Of a DNA stretch of 64,000 bases, positions 1 through 13,023 are shown one piece after another. The notes under the pieces were generated by a model. The model was given only the letters and a program-made list of their open reading frames with translations, was not told where the DNA came from and did not search any database. Each line of letters begins with the position of its first letter. Positions within the stretch are counted from its first letter, which is position 1. Source of the stretch: Vigna angularis (Eukaryota; Streptophyta; Magnoliopsida; Fabales; Fabaceae); the NCBI RefSeq assembly GCF_016808095.1, contig NC_068980.1:16185388-16249387 (forward strand), given 5' to 3'. The position numbers and the translations under genes are program-made.

Positions 1-1420
1 AATTTTTAGTGAATTTTATTTTAATACTTTTTTAAAACTTAAGCGATGTTATTAGTGATAAATAATTTCTTAGAATTTTATTTTACATATATATTTTTTT
101 TATTTTGACATATGAAATTGAAGTTATATTTTAGAAAAATGTTTCTTTTTAAAATTAGTGATGTAAGTTTCCAGAAAATAGAGTATTAGAGTTGATAAGT
201 ATATTAAAATAATGAGATAAAAAATTATATTTTAAAATAACTGGATAATATAAATTGAAGTTCTTAAACTCGTCTCATTAGTTCATATCTCTAAAACTCT
301 TCCTCTAAATTCTCTTTACTTTCTCTCTAACTTTTCTAACTCCTTGATCATCTATTGGATGAGTCAAGAGGTACCTAGGAGATCACGACGATGTAATCTT
401 CACATATATCCGATTGGTTTCTGCAATAGAGCAAGTAAGTTTCGACTCCTTTTTGCTCTTTGTCTTCTACTCGAGTTCACGCATTGAATTTGCTATCACA
501 TTTATGTTTCAATTTGTCTTCTTAAATCCTTTTCAATCAGAGATCCTAAGGATTCTCCTTGTTTCTCTTTTCGGTGTCTCGTAGATGTATTTATAGTTCC
601 TTGAGTCGAAAGATATGGGTGTGCGGTTCTAGAGCTTGATAGGCAATTTTCTAAGGTAAGGGAAGCTAAAGTTATTTTATAATTTAGTTGTAGTGTATGA
701 AATAATATTTTGCAATTCATGAATCTGATGCATGTTGATAATTTAGTTAAAATGATTTTATTGAGTTTAGAGTATTATTGGAATGGTGATTATTGGTTGA
801 ATGAGGTTGTTATGTCCTGCTGATTCTGTTGATAAATGATCTTTATTATGAATTGTTAGAAGTATCAATTGATTTGTCATGTGGAGATGAGATAGTTTGG
901 TTTGAGTTACAAGTCTTTATTTCAACAAAAAGAGAGGTTTTGATTGGTGTTTTTCTGTAAAACTGGTTGGATGAAGAGAGCATAGGTTTAGGGGCAGTTT
1001 TTAAGTCATTTGAGTCATTGGGGGGAGGAGGGCGGAGTTAGGGTTTTGGATATCAGTTTTGGACGTTCTTTAGGTCGTTTTGGGGGGTTTTGGACCCGTC
1101 CGGAGCTAGTGTGATAATTTCCAAACTGTTTTCCTTACCTAATGTGGGTATCAACATGCTATAAAGAAAAATTTTGTTATTATGTGACTTCTGAAGACTT
1201 GTCAGGATGTTTCTAGTTGTTTAATGTATAATTAGAGGTTTCAAGTGATAATATGCAATGTTTGTGTGAAGTATATGTATATGAATATGATTATGTATGG
1301 AATATGATGATGATGTTCAAGTAATATGTGTGGTATGAATTTTATGTATCATGTGAGAAAGGAATTCTAAGGAGGAATATCAATTGGAATGTTTTTGAAA
1401 TGCTAGTTAAATTTGCTACA
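1..1420. other. AT-rich sequence without a recognised gene
   Basis: No reading frame here looks like a protein I know. Bases 300-440 are pyrimidine-rich, followed by a GTAAGT-like donor near 433, so this could be an old 5' leader, but no exon follows. Bases 960-1120 are G-rich and read like part of an LTR or transposon. That is only an impression. Confidence 0.4.
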
Positions 1421-1424
1421 ATAG

Positions 1425-1462
1425 ATGTCTAAGATTCAATCATCGTCATCACCATCTTCATC

Positions 1463-1501
<39 letters not shown>

Positions 1502-1909
1502 TTCTTCTTCTTCTTGTCCTCCTTGTATTGGTGCTTCTAATTCATCTCCATCACCATTAGGGTCGTGCAATGCAGTTATACGTTCAACTTCAATAATTTC
1601 TTATGCTTGTGGCATTTGGTCAAGTTGGTAGGCGACATCTTCTTCAACCTCATTTGAGTCAATGAGACATCTAGGCTTGGTTTTTATTGCAACAGCCCAA
1701 CCACGTTTGTCAATATTACAGAATGATGGATATGGCACATAATAAACCTGTCTAACATTAGTTGGTAGAATGAAAGGATCAAACGGTCGATATCTTAATC
1801 TCATTTGTAGTTCGGCAATGTTAAACCTATGATTCACTCTAGTACATGTTCTAGAAGGATCAAACCATTCACCATGATCGACAATGTTGAACATTACTGT
1901 CATAGGCAT
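1425..1909 (-). pseudogene. CACTA transposon protein remnant (DUF4216-like tail)
   Basis: On the minus strand 102 codons read like the DUF4216 domain found at the end of CACTA (En/Spm) transposase-region proteins. It has a [11 protein letters not shown] start, a [19 protein letters not shown] core and a [12 protein letters not shown] stretch, and it ends DQMPQA. A TAA at 1601-1603 interrupts the frame. The same frame then continues with an acidic EEIIEVER-type segment and a run of Asp/Glu encoded by GATGAT repeats (about 1437-1512), as expected for the C-terminus. The N-terminal transposase is missing. It is a dead fragment of a larger CACTA element whose ends I cannot see. The family call rests on motif recall, not an alignment. 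Confidence 0.65.
1437..1515. repeat. (TCA)n trinucleotide repeat
   Basis: An almost pure run of ATC/TCA triplets grading into TTC. On the minus strand it encodes the Asp/Glu tail of the CACTA remnant, so it is a coding microsatellite that has probably expanded. Confidence 0.85.
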
Positions 1910-2329
1910 ACAATAAGGGCATGCAAAGAGAATCCTCAGTATTGAAATGCCTTAGACATCCTAAGAGGTTGTGTATTAAATTTGGGGGAGACAACTTATT
2001 ATTACTGAAGTTCTCTTTTATAGAGTACTTCCACATATTTTGTAGGTTCTAAGTGTTTATAGTACTTTTACCCTTCTCATTCCATTGAGAATGTGTGTAG
2101 TACTATAGGATTTTAAATGACTACTTAACTTAATGAAGTTGTAGCCTAATAAATGAACAAACAATATACATGAACATACAATATATACATCAACATACAA
2201 CATTGTTAGTGAACATACAAAAACATTTATTTTGATCAATAAGTCACACCTGCACAACAAAAGCATGAATATATAATACATACACCAATAATATGGAATT
2301 CACAACATAATAATAAACATTATAAAATT

Positions 2330-3840
2330 GTCAATTTCTCACCCTTTAAGCAAACTTTTTTAGGTTCTAACAACTCAAACTTTGAGTTTTACCTAATTCT
2401 TTGCTTTTGACTAGTTTCCTAGGTTCATTTCACTACTTTAGACTTGTTAGGGCGTTAACATTACTTAAAATTACTCTACTTTAAGTGAATGGGCAATTTG
2501 TCACCCTTTAAGTGAACTTTTTAGGATATGAAGATTGCACATTCTTAAGTTACTTTAGTGCAATTTGCAAATTTTGACCTTTCTAGTGCATCTTTCCGGT
2601 TTTCATAAGCAGATTTTGATTTATTTCCTATTTTCATCACTTACCATAGTTTTCAATAGTCTTATACCACTTTAAACATGTTTAGATAGTTACATTACAA
2701 TTTCATCCGTTTGTTTAGAGCAGTTTTCATGATTTGAGATTAGTTTTAGCATAGTTTTAGGTTCTCAATAGTGAATTTTTGAGTTTTTGTAGAGAGGTAG
2801 GTTTAGGTTGTTTCTTAACTTTCTTTTAACATTTAAAACTTGTTTACAGAGCTGCATTGCATTTTACTTTTCTAGTTCATTGAATTTTATATTGAAATTT
2901 GAACCTGGGTTTAGATTTTCAATATCAATGTAGCAATGACAGAAAGTAGAGATGAAATAATATTGTGAAAATCTTGTCACATTTAGTCGGGATTGCTATT
3001 GGCAAATTTTTATTTCCAAGTCAATTTGAGTAGTTAGTTTAGTTTTTATTAGTCTTTTAGCATTTTAAAGTTTTCTAGATACTTACATTCCAATTTTGTT
3101 TGCTACTTAGTGCAGTTTCAGTTTTTACTTGGTTTAATATGCATTTGATGTATTTGTACTGGTTAGATTAGTTTTGAGCAATTTTTTATCATTTAATATT
3201 TGTTTGAGGGTGAGTGTTCTAATTAGATAGCTTAGGAATAAAATTTTTGAGTCATTGTAGCATAGTGCTAGCCTTAGTATATGTTTTTAAGTGCGATTAT
3301 AGGTGCTTAACAGTCAGATTTTTCCTTTCTTGCTGTTTTTTTACTTTGACTTCTTTTTACCTTTCTTTTACAATTTTAAAGTTGTGTACAAAGCCTCTTA
3401 ATAGATCCACATATCAATTTAGTGTAGTCCTCATTTCTATACTAGTTTTAATGTACTTTTAGGCTTTCATTAGTGAGTTTTAGAATCTCTTACAATTATT
3501 GACTTTTGAAGTGTTCTTTAGTTTTCTTTAGTCATTTAAGACTTGCTTACGAAGTTTCTTTACAAGTTTCATTCTGTTCTAGTTCAGTTCTTACTTTCAT
3601 CTTGTTCAGCCTAGTTTTATAGTGCTTTGGTAGGTTTTGAGTGTTGAAATTTTGAGTTTCTTGAAGATTTTAATTTGTAAGTTGATTTCTAGCTTTCTTT
3701 AGTCATTCAAAATTTGTTTAATATATTTTACCTTTGTTTTTGAATGATTTTTACAGATTTGCATATTTTTCCTTTTACTAAGTTTTGGCTCTTAAATTGT
3801 AGGTTATAGCTAGATTGTCTAATTTGAACTAAGGATCAAA
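2330..3840. repeat. Degenerate tandem repeat, unit about 170 bp (left block)
   Basis: A phrase like CATTTAAAACTTGTTTA, followed by a T-rich stretch, 'agttcagtgcagtttt', 'tagttttaggttttcaatagt' and 'gaatttttgagtttctt', recurs near 2440, 2668, 2833, 3061, 3190, 3373, 3533 and 3706. Spacings run from about 130 to 230 bp, centred near 170. The units are highly diverged and no frame crosses them. It looks like an old satellite or a much-duplicated non-coding block. Confidence 0.5.
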
Positions 3841-5269
3841 TAAGGATCACACATATAAGAAGACATTGTAGGTTACTGCAGGTTTATACTTATTGGAGTA
3901 AGAAATTGACGAAGAGGACATGTGCCTTATAAGGAATCTAACAAGCAAGTGAAGGACACCAGAGATGAAAAACACAATAGCTAGAATGACACAGATGAAA
4001 ACAATTACATGACTTATTCTAGTGCCAGATGAAGATAAATGAGGGAGCAATTGTTTCTTCTACTCAAAACTGTAAGACAATGATGTAGAAGAAGAACAAG
4101 AAGATAGGAAAATATTAGTGGGGAACAAGAATGAAATAGGGAAGAGGAAGAAGCTCCAACAATATTATCTCTCTTGTCTTCTTCTTTTGTTCTCTCTCTT
4201 AGGATCTGCTCATGCTTAAAACAATTACATAGTTGGAGGCTCTTTAGGCTGGTTCGGCAACACTGAAAACTTCAATGTCAATTACCAGGAAGTAGGCTAA
4301 CACTAAACAATTCACCTATTTAGTACACCTTTTAGGTTTTAAGTAGCCAATAATTGAGATGAAGCTACTTGATCCAAGTAGTTTGGACTGTTTTTGGAAT
4401 TTAGGTTAGTTTTTACCTTTGTTTGATTAGTTTAGTTGCTAGTTTTAGGTATTAGGTAGTCAATTTAAACTACAATGAATTAGTTTTTTCTGTTTGGAGA
4501 GTTCTTACAAGTAAGCACCTTTAAAGAGGTTACCACTACACACATTAAATTCCTATCTTTGACTTTAAAAAGCAATTATTAACCAAAAACCAACTTCAAC
4601 GGATCCAAAAATATACAATTATATAATTGAAATCAATATATAGCACAAAGTCATGCACAAGCATAATAATACCAATCCAACAACACAATTTACCTGCATA
4701 ATAACTTATATACACAATCAATCAATTATGAAAAGAAAATCAAAACATGCAAATTTGCAATACACAAACCAATCAACATCATCGATAGCCTTTCAACTAT
4801 TGTAGAATTCCTCTTTCTACTCCCATCAATGACTTGTACATAAATTTTACATTTAAAATTACTTGGAAAATTGTCTTTGATCCAAGAAATGCTTCAATCC
4901 TTTTCCAATCACGGTCAAATCTACATCAAGAACCTAAACAAACTAAATGAGTTGTCTTATTATAACAAGTCAAAATTTAAACAACACACAACTCAATCAG
5001 AATGAAGAAATTGAAGTCAGATGTTTGGTTAAAATGTTAAAACCAAACTTTACAAAAGGTGTAAGCTGTTGTTCAGATTAGAACACAAAAAATGAGGTAT
5101 TTCATGATCAATACATTGCCCAGCTTAGAGGATCTATCAACCCATAACTTTTAAATTAGTATAGGGACATGATCATCAATTAGTGGCAGAAAATACTAAG
5201 GAAGTTGACATTGGTGTCTTCTATCCAACAATATATGTTCTCATGCATTGTGCAGATTGAACATCTTCA
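3841..5269. other. AT-rich spacer inside the degenerate repeat
   Basis: This interrupts the repeat block. A short purine-rich stretch lies at 4080-4200. Bases 4320-4460 again resemble the repeat. No gene, RNA or transposon end is recognisable. Confidence 0.4.
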
Positions 5270-5648
5270 TGCTTAGCACATTTACCCTATTCTAGTGTAA
5301 TTTTAGGTGCTCAATGGTCAAATTTTGATTGTCATGGAATTTTTGAATTGTCACCTTATTTTTATCTTTCTTTTATGTTTTAAAACTTGTCTAGATAGTT
5401 AGTTTACTATTTTGGTTAGTACTTTAATGCACTTTGCATTCTTAGAATTTATAGTGTATTCTAGGTTCTAATTTTAGGTTTTAGGTTGTCAAATTTTGAT
5501 TTTTATGTAGTTTTTGTACTGTGAGTTCTTAATTAGCTAGGTTTTACCATTCTAAATTTGTTAGGATACTTTCTTTCTACTTTCTTGTTCTAGTTTAGTG
5601 CACTTTTCTTGCCTTTATGTTCCTATCAACATAACAAAAAGTGGGGTT
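5270..5648. repeat. Degenerate tandem repeat (right block)
   Basis: Two more units of the 170-bp repeat, with anchors near 5377 and 5551. They end exactly where the CACTA element is inserted, so the transposon jumped into this repeat. Confidence 0.45.
5646..5648. repeat. Target site duplication GTT (left) of the CACTA element
   Basis: GTT precedes the left TIR and is repeated at 9466-9468 after the right TIR. Confidence 0.85.
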
Positions 5649-5675
5649 CACTACAAGAAAAATCACTATTACATA

Positions 5676-5915
5676 CCGCCAAAATCCGTATATAACATCA
5701 AAAATCCGTATATAAAATGATTTTACATACGAATTATATACGGACAAAAATCCGTATATAAAAAAGGCGTAGCTAAATTACATACAGAAAAATCTGTATA
5801 TAAATTACATACGGATAAATCCGTATGTAATTTACATACGGATATTACATACAGATAAATCCGTATGTAATTTACATACGGATATTACATACGGATAAAT
5901 CCGTATGTAATTACA
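5676..5915. repeat. Subterminal repeats of the CACTA element, left
   Basis: At least ten copies, in both orientations, of a 12-bp motif with core ATCCGTATATAA or ATCCGTATGTAA. In the En/Spm family such motifs are transposase binding sites. Several copies pair head to head and could form hairpins. Confidence 0.85.
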
Positions 5916-6439
5916 GATACATATATATCTATTGTTTATAACATATTTAACATATTTAATTAGATTGGTTTTTTGTAATAGTTATATAATTAATATTAAA
6001 ATTTTTACACATTAAAACTTCTCAAAATTTTAAATAATTACTACCAGATTATAAATGTTAAGAATTTATAATATATAATTGTGTTGAAAATCAAATAATT
6101 AAAACATGAAAATTTTATTTGAATACTCTATAAAGAGAGTTCAAAGAAATAAATACAGAAATTACTACCACCACTTCTCTCTCCTACTCATGAACTCCAT
6201 GTCTTGCCAAACAACATTCACATGTCTTTGTTTTTTGTGAAAAAAAGATAAAATTACTTTCAACTTTTTGCTTGGAGTTGGTTCTCCAGTAACCACTGCT
6301 CCTCTTTATCCACACCCCTACTACCAGCAAAATGCTAATGCTCTGAAAGAAAAACAAAGTTCTAGCTGCTGTTTTCTTTTTGTCTTGAACTAAAAAAAAA
6401 TAAATTGTTTTCTTTTTGTCTTGAACTAAAAAAAAATAA

Positions 6440-6553
6440 ATTATCCTAATTTTCTATTCCTTTTGCAGTCCTGAACCTCTTAGCATCCTTTGTCACCCTC
6501 TCAAATTCCTCTATCACTCACTTCATGTTAAACTCTTCCACTTTCTCTACCAT
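6440..6553 (-). pseudogene. GH3-like (acyl acid-amido synthetase) N-terminal fragment, captured
   Basis: From ATG at 6553 the minus strand reads MVEKVEEFNMK, a TGA stop, then VIEEFERVTKDAKR. This resembles the start of plant GH3 proteins of the JAR1 type, which conjugate amino acids to jasmonate or auxin and begin with an EKVIEEFExxTKDA segment. The similarity ends after about 28 residues, followed by a diverged stretch and a TAG. It lies inside the CACTA element and is best read as a captured first exon. The stretch is short, so confidence is moderate. Confidence 0.4.
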
Positions 6554-7753
6554 CTTCACAGTGCTTCAACTGTAGCTATTACAAAAGAACATAAGAATTA
6601 GTTAAGACAACAACTTACAACATTAATAATAGCTATACAGATATATTAAAATCGTTTTATTGAAATAAAATTGCACAAATATATTAAGAATGATGTGATA
6701 GAAATCTGGAAAAATTAACTAAGATATTGTATAATAACTCTTGTAATGTAAGATTACAAGTCATAAGAATAAAGAACAATTACTTTATAACATCAATAAG
6801 AATATCATTGAAATATGAAACTTAAACTTGTTTGACTTAACCTTTATATATTCAACCTTATTTTGTACTCTAAATTCACTTTTTGTAGCATACTATTTTC
6901 GTCAAAAAGTGAATTTTTCATTCTTCAGTTTTTTTTTCAGTTTTCGTCAAAATGTGCATATATTTTATTTAACTTACTATACTCACCTAGTAATCATTAA
7001 TAAACTTACTATTATTCAAACTCCTTCCAAAACCACAAGTAACCAAACCATCCAATCAGGTAATGTGCAATCAACTTTAAAACTAAGATAGCATATTCTA
7101 ACAAAATGAAAGTAACTCTCAGATATTTCTAAAAATGTTTTCTTAAAAAATATAACCAAATTTCCCATCAATTTATTAACATTTATATTGCATACTTAAC
7201 TTCATAGTTCTACATTACTTTGCAACCACAAAATGAAATTACATTTTCTCCCTCAGATGCAAATTTAAAGGGGAACAACCCTTGAATAAAAATCAAACAA
7301 ATCCAGTTAAGACTATGATACAGCAGCATTCAATAATGATGTCTACAAAATTGTTATTAACTCAAACAAGTCTCAACAATAATATCACAATACTGCCTTG
7401 CAACTAAAAATAAGCATATATGCCTCTATAAATGATCTATATTACATAAATTTTGGCCAAATTATATACCTTAGAAAAGAAGGAGCCATACAGCTTTGGG
7501 GCTGTGTACCATCTTGTAGCAACACAATCCTGCAATATGGACCAGAAGAAATAACGAGAAAACTCAATATTACTTTTGAATATAAAGAAAATTATATCAA
7601 AGTCTTAATCAATATTATAGTAATACAATACTTTTCCTTCAGATATAAATTTAATAACTCAAATCCCTGTTTTCTTCATTTTATTTGAAGGGCAACGATT
7701 GGTACAAAATATTGTGTGGTTCTGAGAGAGAAAACTTAATGGGATGTCAAAAA

Positions 7754-8260
<507 letters not shown>

Positions 8261-8479
8261 TTTAATATGAAGAGTAATAAGTTATCAAGAATGAACAATC
8301 TCATATTAGCTCTCTTAGACATTTAAACAAACAGTTTATGAGCAAAATTAACATATAATACTCAGAATTAAGACAAAACAAGCCAATACAAATTCAACCT
8401 TACATGAATCAGAGAAAAACATCAAAACAGAGATGCGAAACAATGTCAACACAATAATGAATCAAATGAAAACACGACA

Positions 8480-9113
8480 CAAAGGAGAGATACTTAGCTT
8501 TTGAATTCCGTGGAAGAATCAGAGCTCTGAATACCACCTGATGGAAGAGGCTCCAAGGAAGAGGACTGAACGCGCGACGCGCAGCGAAATAACGAGGAAT
8601 TAGAGATCGAGAAAGATTCTACCAAGACCTAAGGGCGATAACCTTTGCACCAACCCTGGGCAAAAATAGAAGAGAGAATTTGAATGAGAACGAATCGAAT
8701 CAGAGATAGGACTCACAGAAACCCTAAATAGAGTAGGAACCCTAATCTGGACTGAAGGAACCCAAGAAAGGGAGGAAACTTAAAATGAACCGATTAATCG
8801 ATTCAAAACGAGATTGAACGGTGGAAAATAATTTTCAATCGGAGGAAAAGCTTTTAAACGTAGTAAAAGAGGATTTAATCGGTGAAACTTCAAGAAAATG
8901 GTGAAAGGATGACGAAACCCTAGAAGGAGATGAAGATAATCGGTGGAAGAGGAATTTTGTTGTTAAATAGGCTGAGGCAGGAAAGAAATATGAAATAAGA
9001 TAATGAATGTTTGAAGAGAAAGAAAGCTTACCGTTGATGGTGAGATCTCGAGAAGAAAATGAATGTGGCTGATGATGCAGTCTGAATGAAGACATGGCAA
9101 AGGAAGAACGCAT
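8480..9113 (-). pseudogene. Captured exon-like segments, gene unknown
   Basis: On the minus strand an ATG at 9113 opens 82 bases (to 9032) reading MRSSFAMSSFRLHHQPHS and SSRDLTIN, then an excellent donor GTAAGC. A second open stretch, about 8490-8625, reads SNSSLFRCASRVQSSSLEP, then LPSGGIQSSDSSTEFKS. Both are Ser/Arg-rich and look like organelle-targeting N-termini. I do not recognise the source gene. They may belong to one captured gene upstream of the MDP1 exons, or to two. Position within the CACTA element supports capture. Confidence 0.35.
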
Positions 9114-9365
9114 GGCTACAAGGAGGGAAGGAAGAAGAAAGAAGTAAGGGTGTGAGATGGGGAAACAAAACCATCTGAGTGTTTCTTCTACTGAGAAAAA
9201 GGAAGAAGAAAGGATTTGTGGGTTTTTTTTTATTTGAAATGAAGGAAGAAGGAAGGGTCAGTGAGTGAGTGAGGGACTCATTTTGGAGAGTTGCAGTTAG
9301 TTTTTTTTTTCAAAGTTAGAAGAAGATTGGGGCTTTTTCTAAAGTTCTTTTAATTATTAATTAAT

Positions 9366-9448
9366 TAAAAATCCGTATATAATATCTGTATGTAAAATAT
9401 TTAATATATACAAATTAAAATCCGTATGTAATAATCCGTATATAAAAC
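9366..9448. repeat. Subterminal repeats of the CACTA element, right
   Basis: About four copies of the same ATCCGTAT-type motif precede the right TIR. This end has fewer copies than the left, an asymmetry common in CACTA elements. Confidence 0.8.
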
Positions 9449-9468
9449 ACAATTTTCTTGTAGTGGTT

Positions 9469-10033
9469 CTCACTTTTCTTCAAAGCAATATTCATTACTT
9501 CAATTCAATTTCATTATGGCACTTTCAATTACAAGTTGAAGCCATTGACTAAAGACTTTATAGTCAACTTTCCATAACCGCATGCTTCCTCCATTCAATT
9601 TTACTTTTCATACAACTGAATAACTTCGAAGTTACAACTTTCAAACTTACTTAAGCAAATGAATTTGGAAAAGGATTACACAACCTATGACTTAAATTTG
9701 TTATTGTCAGACTTTGCAAGAAACATCTCATTAATGACTGATAAGAAAATATGAAGGATGTAGCAAAGTTGGTTTTCTCTTCTAAAAGAGTAGTGGCAAG
9801 AGTAGTGGCTGTGTAAAATTAACATTAACATGACTGTGTAAAAATTAAAAGAGATCATATAAAGGTCCTGTGTACGAGAAGACAACCTTATATATGACAT
9901 TTGGCATAACATGTTTCACATACATTGACTTTAAAAATAGAATGATATATTATATTCAAGGTTTTGTTTCCAAATTAAACTAAAGCTATGATGGTTTGCA
10001 TTTAATCTGGAGTGCTTATATGTTATTCTGTAG
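9469..10033. other. AT-rich spacer
   Basis: Between the CACTA element and the GH79 pseudogene. No coding or repeat signal that I can name. Confidence 0.4.
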
Positions 10034-10243
10034 CTGCCAAAATAAACAGTGTTCAATATGCTAAAGACATCACTCAACTCTGAAATTTAGTTAATATGCT
10101 ATACCAAAAAGCCAATACAAGGCTAAAGATACTTGGCCCTCCAGGTTTTTATAGTAAGGAATGGTTTGATAGCTTCCTAGAGAATGTTGGACATGGTGTG
10201 GTTGATGGAGTGACCCACCACATTTACAACCTTGGTCCTCGTA

Positions 10244-10288
<45 letters not shown>

Positions 10289-10830
10289 TCTCCTATCTAG
10301 TCTTGTCTAATAATAATATATACATAGATGTCTTGGTCATTGTTTTCTAACTAACCATTAAGGTAATGATAAGAATCTTATTAATAAGGTTCAAGACCCA
10401 TATTATTTGAGCAAAGTTGCTCAAACATTCAAAGATCTTTCAGAATTAGTCAAGGTATTCTTTGTTTCTTTTCATCGACATGTCAATTCAATGCATTTTG
10501 AATGAATAACTAGGTACTTGAACCAGCTTGGCATGATAACAGCCTTCAACCACAAGGTTTATTGCGCACAAGCTCTAATTGGACGAAACTACGCTATGCT
10601 AAACACCACAACCTTCATTCCTAACCTAGATTATTATGGAAAACTCATCATATAATGATTAGGATTTTAAACTAATAATGCAAAATAATATTTTCATCAA
10701 CAGGTATAGCAGTTTGATTGTCTTTCTTTGTTTTGTTCAGAGTAGTTTTGTGGCATCCGCGAATTGAAGGTTCTCATTGCAAAAACATGTACGCAAGGAT
10801 AGGGGAATCAATTTTTACATCCCAACTCTA
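10034..10830 (+). pseudogene. Heparanase-like protein (GH79) pseudogene fragment
   Basis: Exon pieces of a plant heparanase-like glycosidase lie in order. Piece a (about 10034-10240) reads INSVQYAKDITQL, a TGA, then NLVNMLYQKA, LKILGPPGFYSKEWFDSF and VVDGVTHHIYNLGP up to a GT donor at 10241. Piece b (10363-10454), bounded by AG and GT, reads KNLINKVQDPYYLSKVAQTF. Piece c (about 10513-10640) reads YLNQLGMITAFNHKVYCAQA, then LIGRNYAMLNTTTFIPNLDYY. A weaker piece d starts at 10741 after a TTCAG acceptor and reads VVLWHPRIEG, like LLWHRLMG of the family. The part with the nucleophile Glu (usually in a WVSESGG context), expected between b and c, is deleted, and the N-terminal acid/base region is absent. 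A microsatellite fills intron 1. It is a dead partial copy. Confidence 0.8.
10247..10285. repeat. (AT)n microsatellite in the GH79 pseudogene intron
   Basis: About 39 bp of uninterrupted AT dinucleotide just after the donor of intron 1. Confidence 0.9.
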
Positions 10831-10859
10831 AAACACAAACCTTACCTCGAATTGCAAAT

Positions 10860-11076
10860 GCTCGATGATGCCAACCTCTGCAGACCACGACCCTTACGAA
10901 CTTAATAACCCCACTTCACCGCAACGCCGTTGTCAATCCAACCTCCATGAGCCACCACCCCTGCTGTAAACGCCAACCTCCACGAGCCACCACCCTGACA
11001 CAAACGACACGAACTCTAGCGACACAAACCGCAAAGCAACAGCCACCAACAAACCTACCTCAGCGTCACCAACATG
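10860..11076. other. C-rich segment with a short internal duplication
   Basis: The phrase 'ccaacctccatgagccacca' near 10940 recurs about 38 bp later with a few changes. The segment is far more GC-rich than its neighbours and may be another captured coding fragment, but I cannot identify it. Confidence 0.35.
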
Positions 11077-11840
11077 CACTAGTGCAAAAATCGCGTATAA
11101 CATCACGCGTTCAACGTTCAACCGCTCAATATCCAACTTTAAAAATGATCGATGGCACTTTCGTAAATAAATTCAATCGCTCCACATCATTTATCAAAAC
11201 AGTTCGTCGTCTAAAATGTATTAACGTCAAACAAGGCCCAGATTGACGTAAAACAATGACCTTAAAATCACATAACGTCAACTTAAGAAACATCTAACGT
11301 TCAATTCAAAATAAAAAAAATCCTGAAATAGTGGTTTTCTTCCAGTCAGTATTACTCCTACCCACATTTGACGTCAACCATGACAAATATGTGACGTTTT
11401 ATATGCTAGCAAGTGAATCCCTTTTTTATTCTTTATATCTTTTCTCTTATAAACCGAACAGAACGTCGCCAACTTTATGGGCTCGACGTCTAAACCAATA
11501 TAGAAGGTCGTGCGAGTTGGGGTTGGACGTGGTGGTTGTAATCACATAACGTCCCTAAGGAAACAGCTGACGTCCAATACAAAATAAATAAATACTAAAT
11601 ATGGATTTAATTAATATGATGTCAACAGTAACAAAAGAAGGACAATGTATATTACAGTCAGCAGTTATACTTTTATTTTTCTTTTAAATCAACCCATACA
11701 ACGTCATTTTATATTGGCTTTGACGTTTATTGTTTAGTTCCTTTTTTATTATTTTTTCTTTTTTTTTAACCAACCACAGAACGTCAGATTCTTCTTTGCA
11801 TTTGACGTTTTACTTGCCAGAAATTATGTTTTTAATTTTT

Positions 11841-12060
11841 GGTTGAATACATCATTTGGTCCCTACTTTTGGAGGTTTGGTTCAAACTGATCCTACCTTT
11901 TGAAATAGTTCAGTAAGGTCCCATATTTCGTTTAAAAATGTTCAATAAGGTCCTTTGTGCTGATGCCGTTAAAAACATAACGGTGCAAATGCCACCGTGT
12001 CAAACCTGAGTGAGTTGTTTTGTTTAATGATTACGTGGCACTGTGAAGTGAAGTGAGTTG
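11841..12060 (+). repeat. Pack-MULE terminal inverted repeat, left
   Basis: Matches the inverse of 13024-13243 along its length with scattered substitutions. Shared phrases include GTTAAAAACATAACGGTGCA and GTGAAGTGAAGTGAGTTGG. Confidence 0.9.
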
Positions 12061-12321
12061 GTTGAAATGTTTAAAGTTGAAGTTTTTGTGTCTAATAAAA
12101 GGGTTTTCATTTTTACTTTCACTAACACTCTCTACTTTCACTGTCGGCGCTTTCATCACACACATACTCTTCCTCTTCCCTCCAAATCGCTCTTTCTCTC
12201 TCTTACTTTATTCCTTTCTCCAAACTTTGCTTTCAAATTTTCACCCCGTGACTCCCTCTCTATCACCTTTGCATATAAATAACACCCACTTCTCACCGTT
12301 AACCAACCACCGCAACCTACA

Positions 12322-12653
12322 ATGGCACCTCCCAACCTTTTTCCATTTCTTCTTCTCCTTCTTCTCTCTCTCTTTCCGTCACTGCTCACGATTACCAACA
12401 GGCATTGTCCAAGGAAATCCTCTTCTTCGAGGGCCAACGCTTTGGATTCCTGCTGCAGGACCAGAGAATGCAGTGGCGCGCCATTTCGGGTCTCGGCGAC
12501 GGTTGGACCTACAACATCGACCTCACTAGCGGCTACTACGACGCCGACAACAACGTCAAGTTCGGCTTTCCCATGGCATTCATCGCCGACCACTATCAAC
12601 CCCAAAAAGCTGACAATCTTGCTCACTGTCTTCAACCACCCAAGAAGCGATAA
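12322..12653 (+). pseudogene. Endoglucanase (glycosyl hydrolase family 9) N-terminal fragment captured by the MULE
   Basis: ATG at 12322 opens a signal peptide (MAPPNLFPF followed by a Leu run). After about 19 codons the frame shifts, and the mature start follows in another frame: [19 protein letters not shown], then [18 protein letters not shown], then [17 protein letters not shown]. This is the conserved N-terminus of secreted plant GH9 cellulases, which normally read [18 protein letters not shown]. The second Asp of the DAGD motif is changed here (DADN). Similarity stops after PMAF and the frame runs into unrelated sequence. It cannot make an active enzyme. The fragment lies between the TIRs, typical of Pack-MULE cargo. 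Confidence 0.85.
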
Positions 12654-13023
12654 CTATAATCATATTTAAAACACAATAGACAACACATTACAAAACCATT
12701 CAACATACAATATTTAACCAACAAATTTATACTCCCAAAATCATCGTCAATCGAACAAAATATAATTAAACCCTAACCCCCAAATACAACAACAACAATA
12801 TCAAGTAATTAGGCTTAGATTAGGACCACTTACCTCACGTTCGTACGCTATTCCAATTTCAACTTCAAGGAATCAGCAGCCAACCCTCATTACAACACCA
12901 CTTGCAGCACAATGTTGAACCCAAAAATAGCGAAATCAGTTTTAGATAAGGGTAATTTTCTTTAACCCAGACTTAAACTTACCAACTACCTTAAGTCATT
13001 TTATTTTTTTTAAAATATTTCCA

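Noticed and set aside
1425..1631. Plus-strand Ser-rich frame
   Set aside because: It is the antisense of the Asp/Glu run of the CACTA remnant.
11071..11090. Palindrome GCACTAGTGC as an independent regulatory site
   Set aside because: It is better explained as the end of a CACTA-type element, whose terminus happens to be self-complementary.
12156..12635. 159-codon minus-strand frame in the Pack-MULE
   Set aside because: It is antisense to the GH9 fragment, which has clear family motifs on the plus strand.
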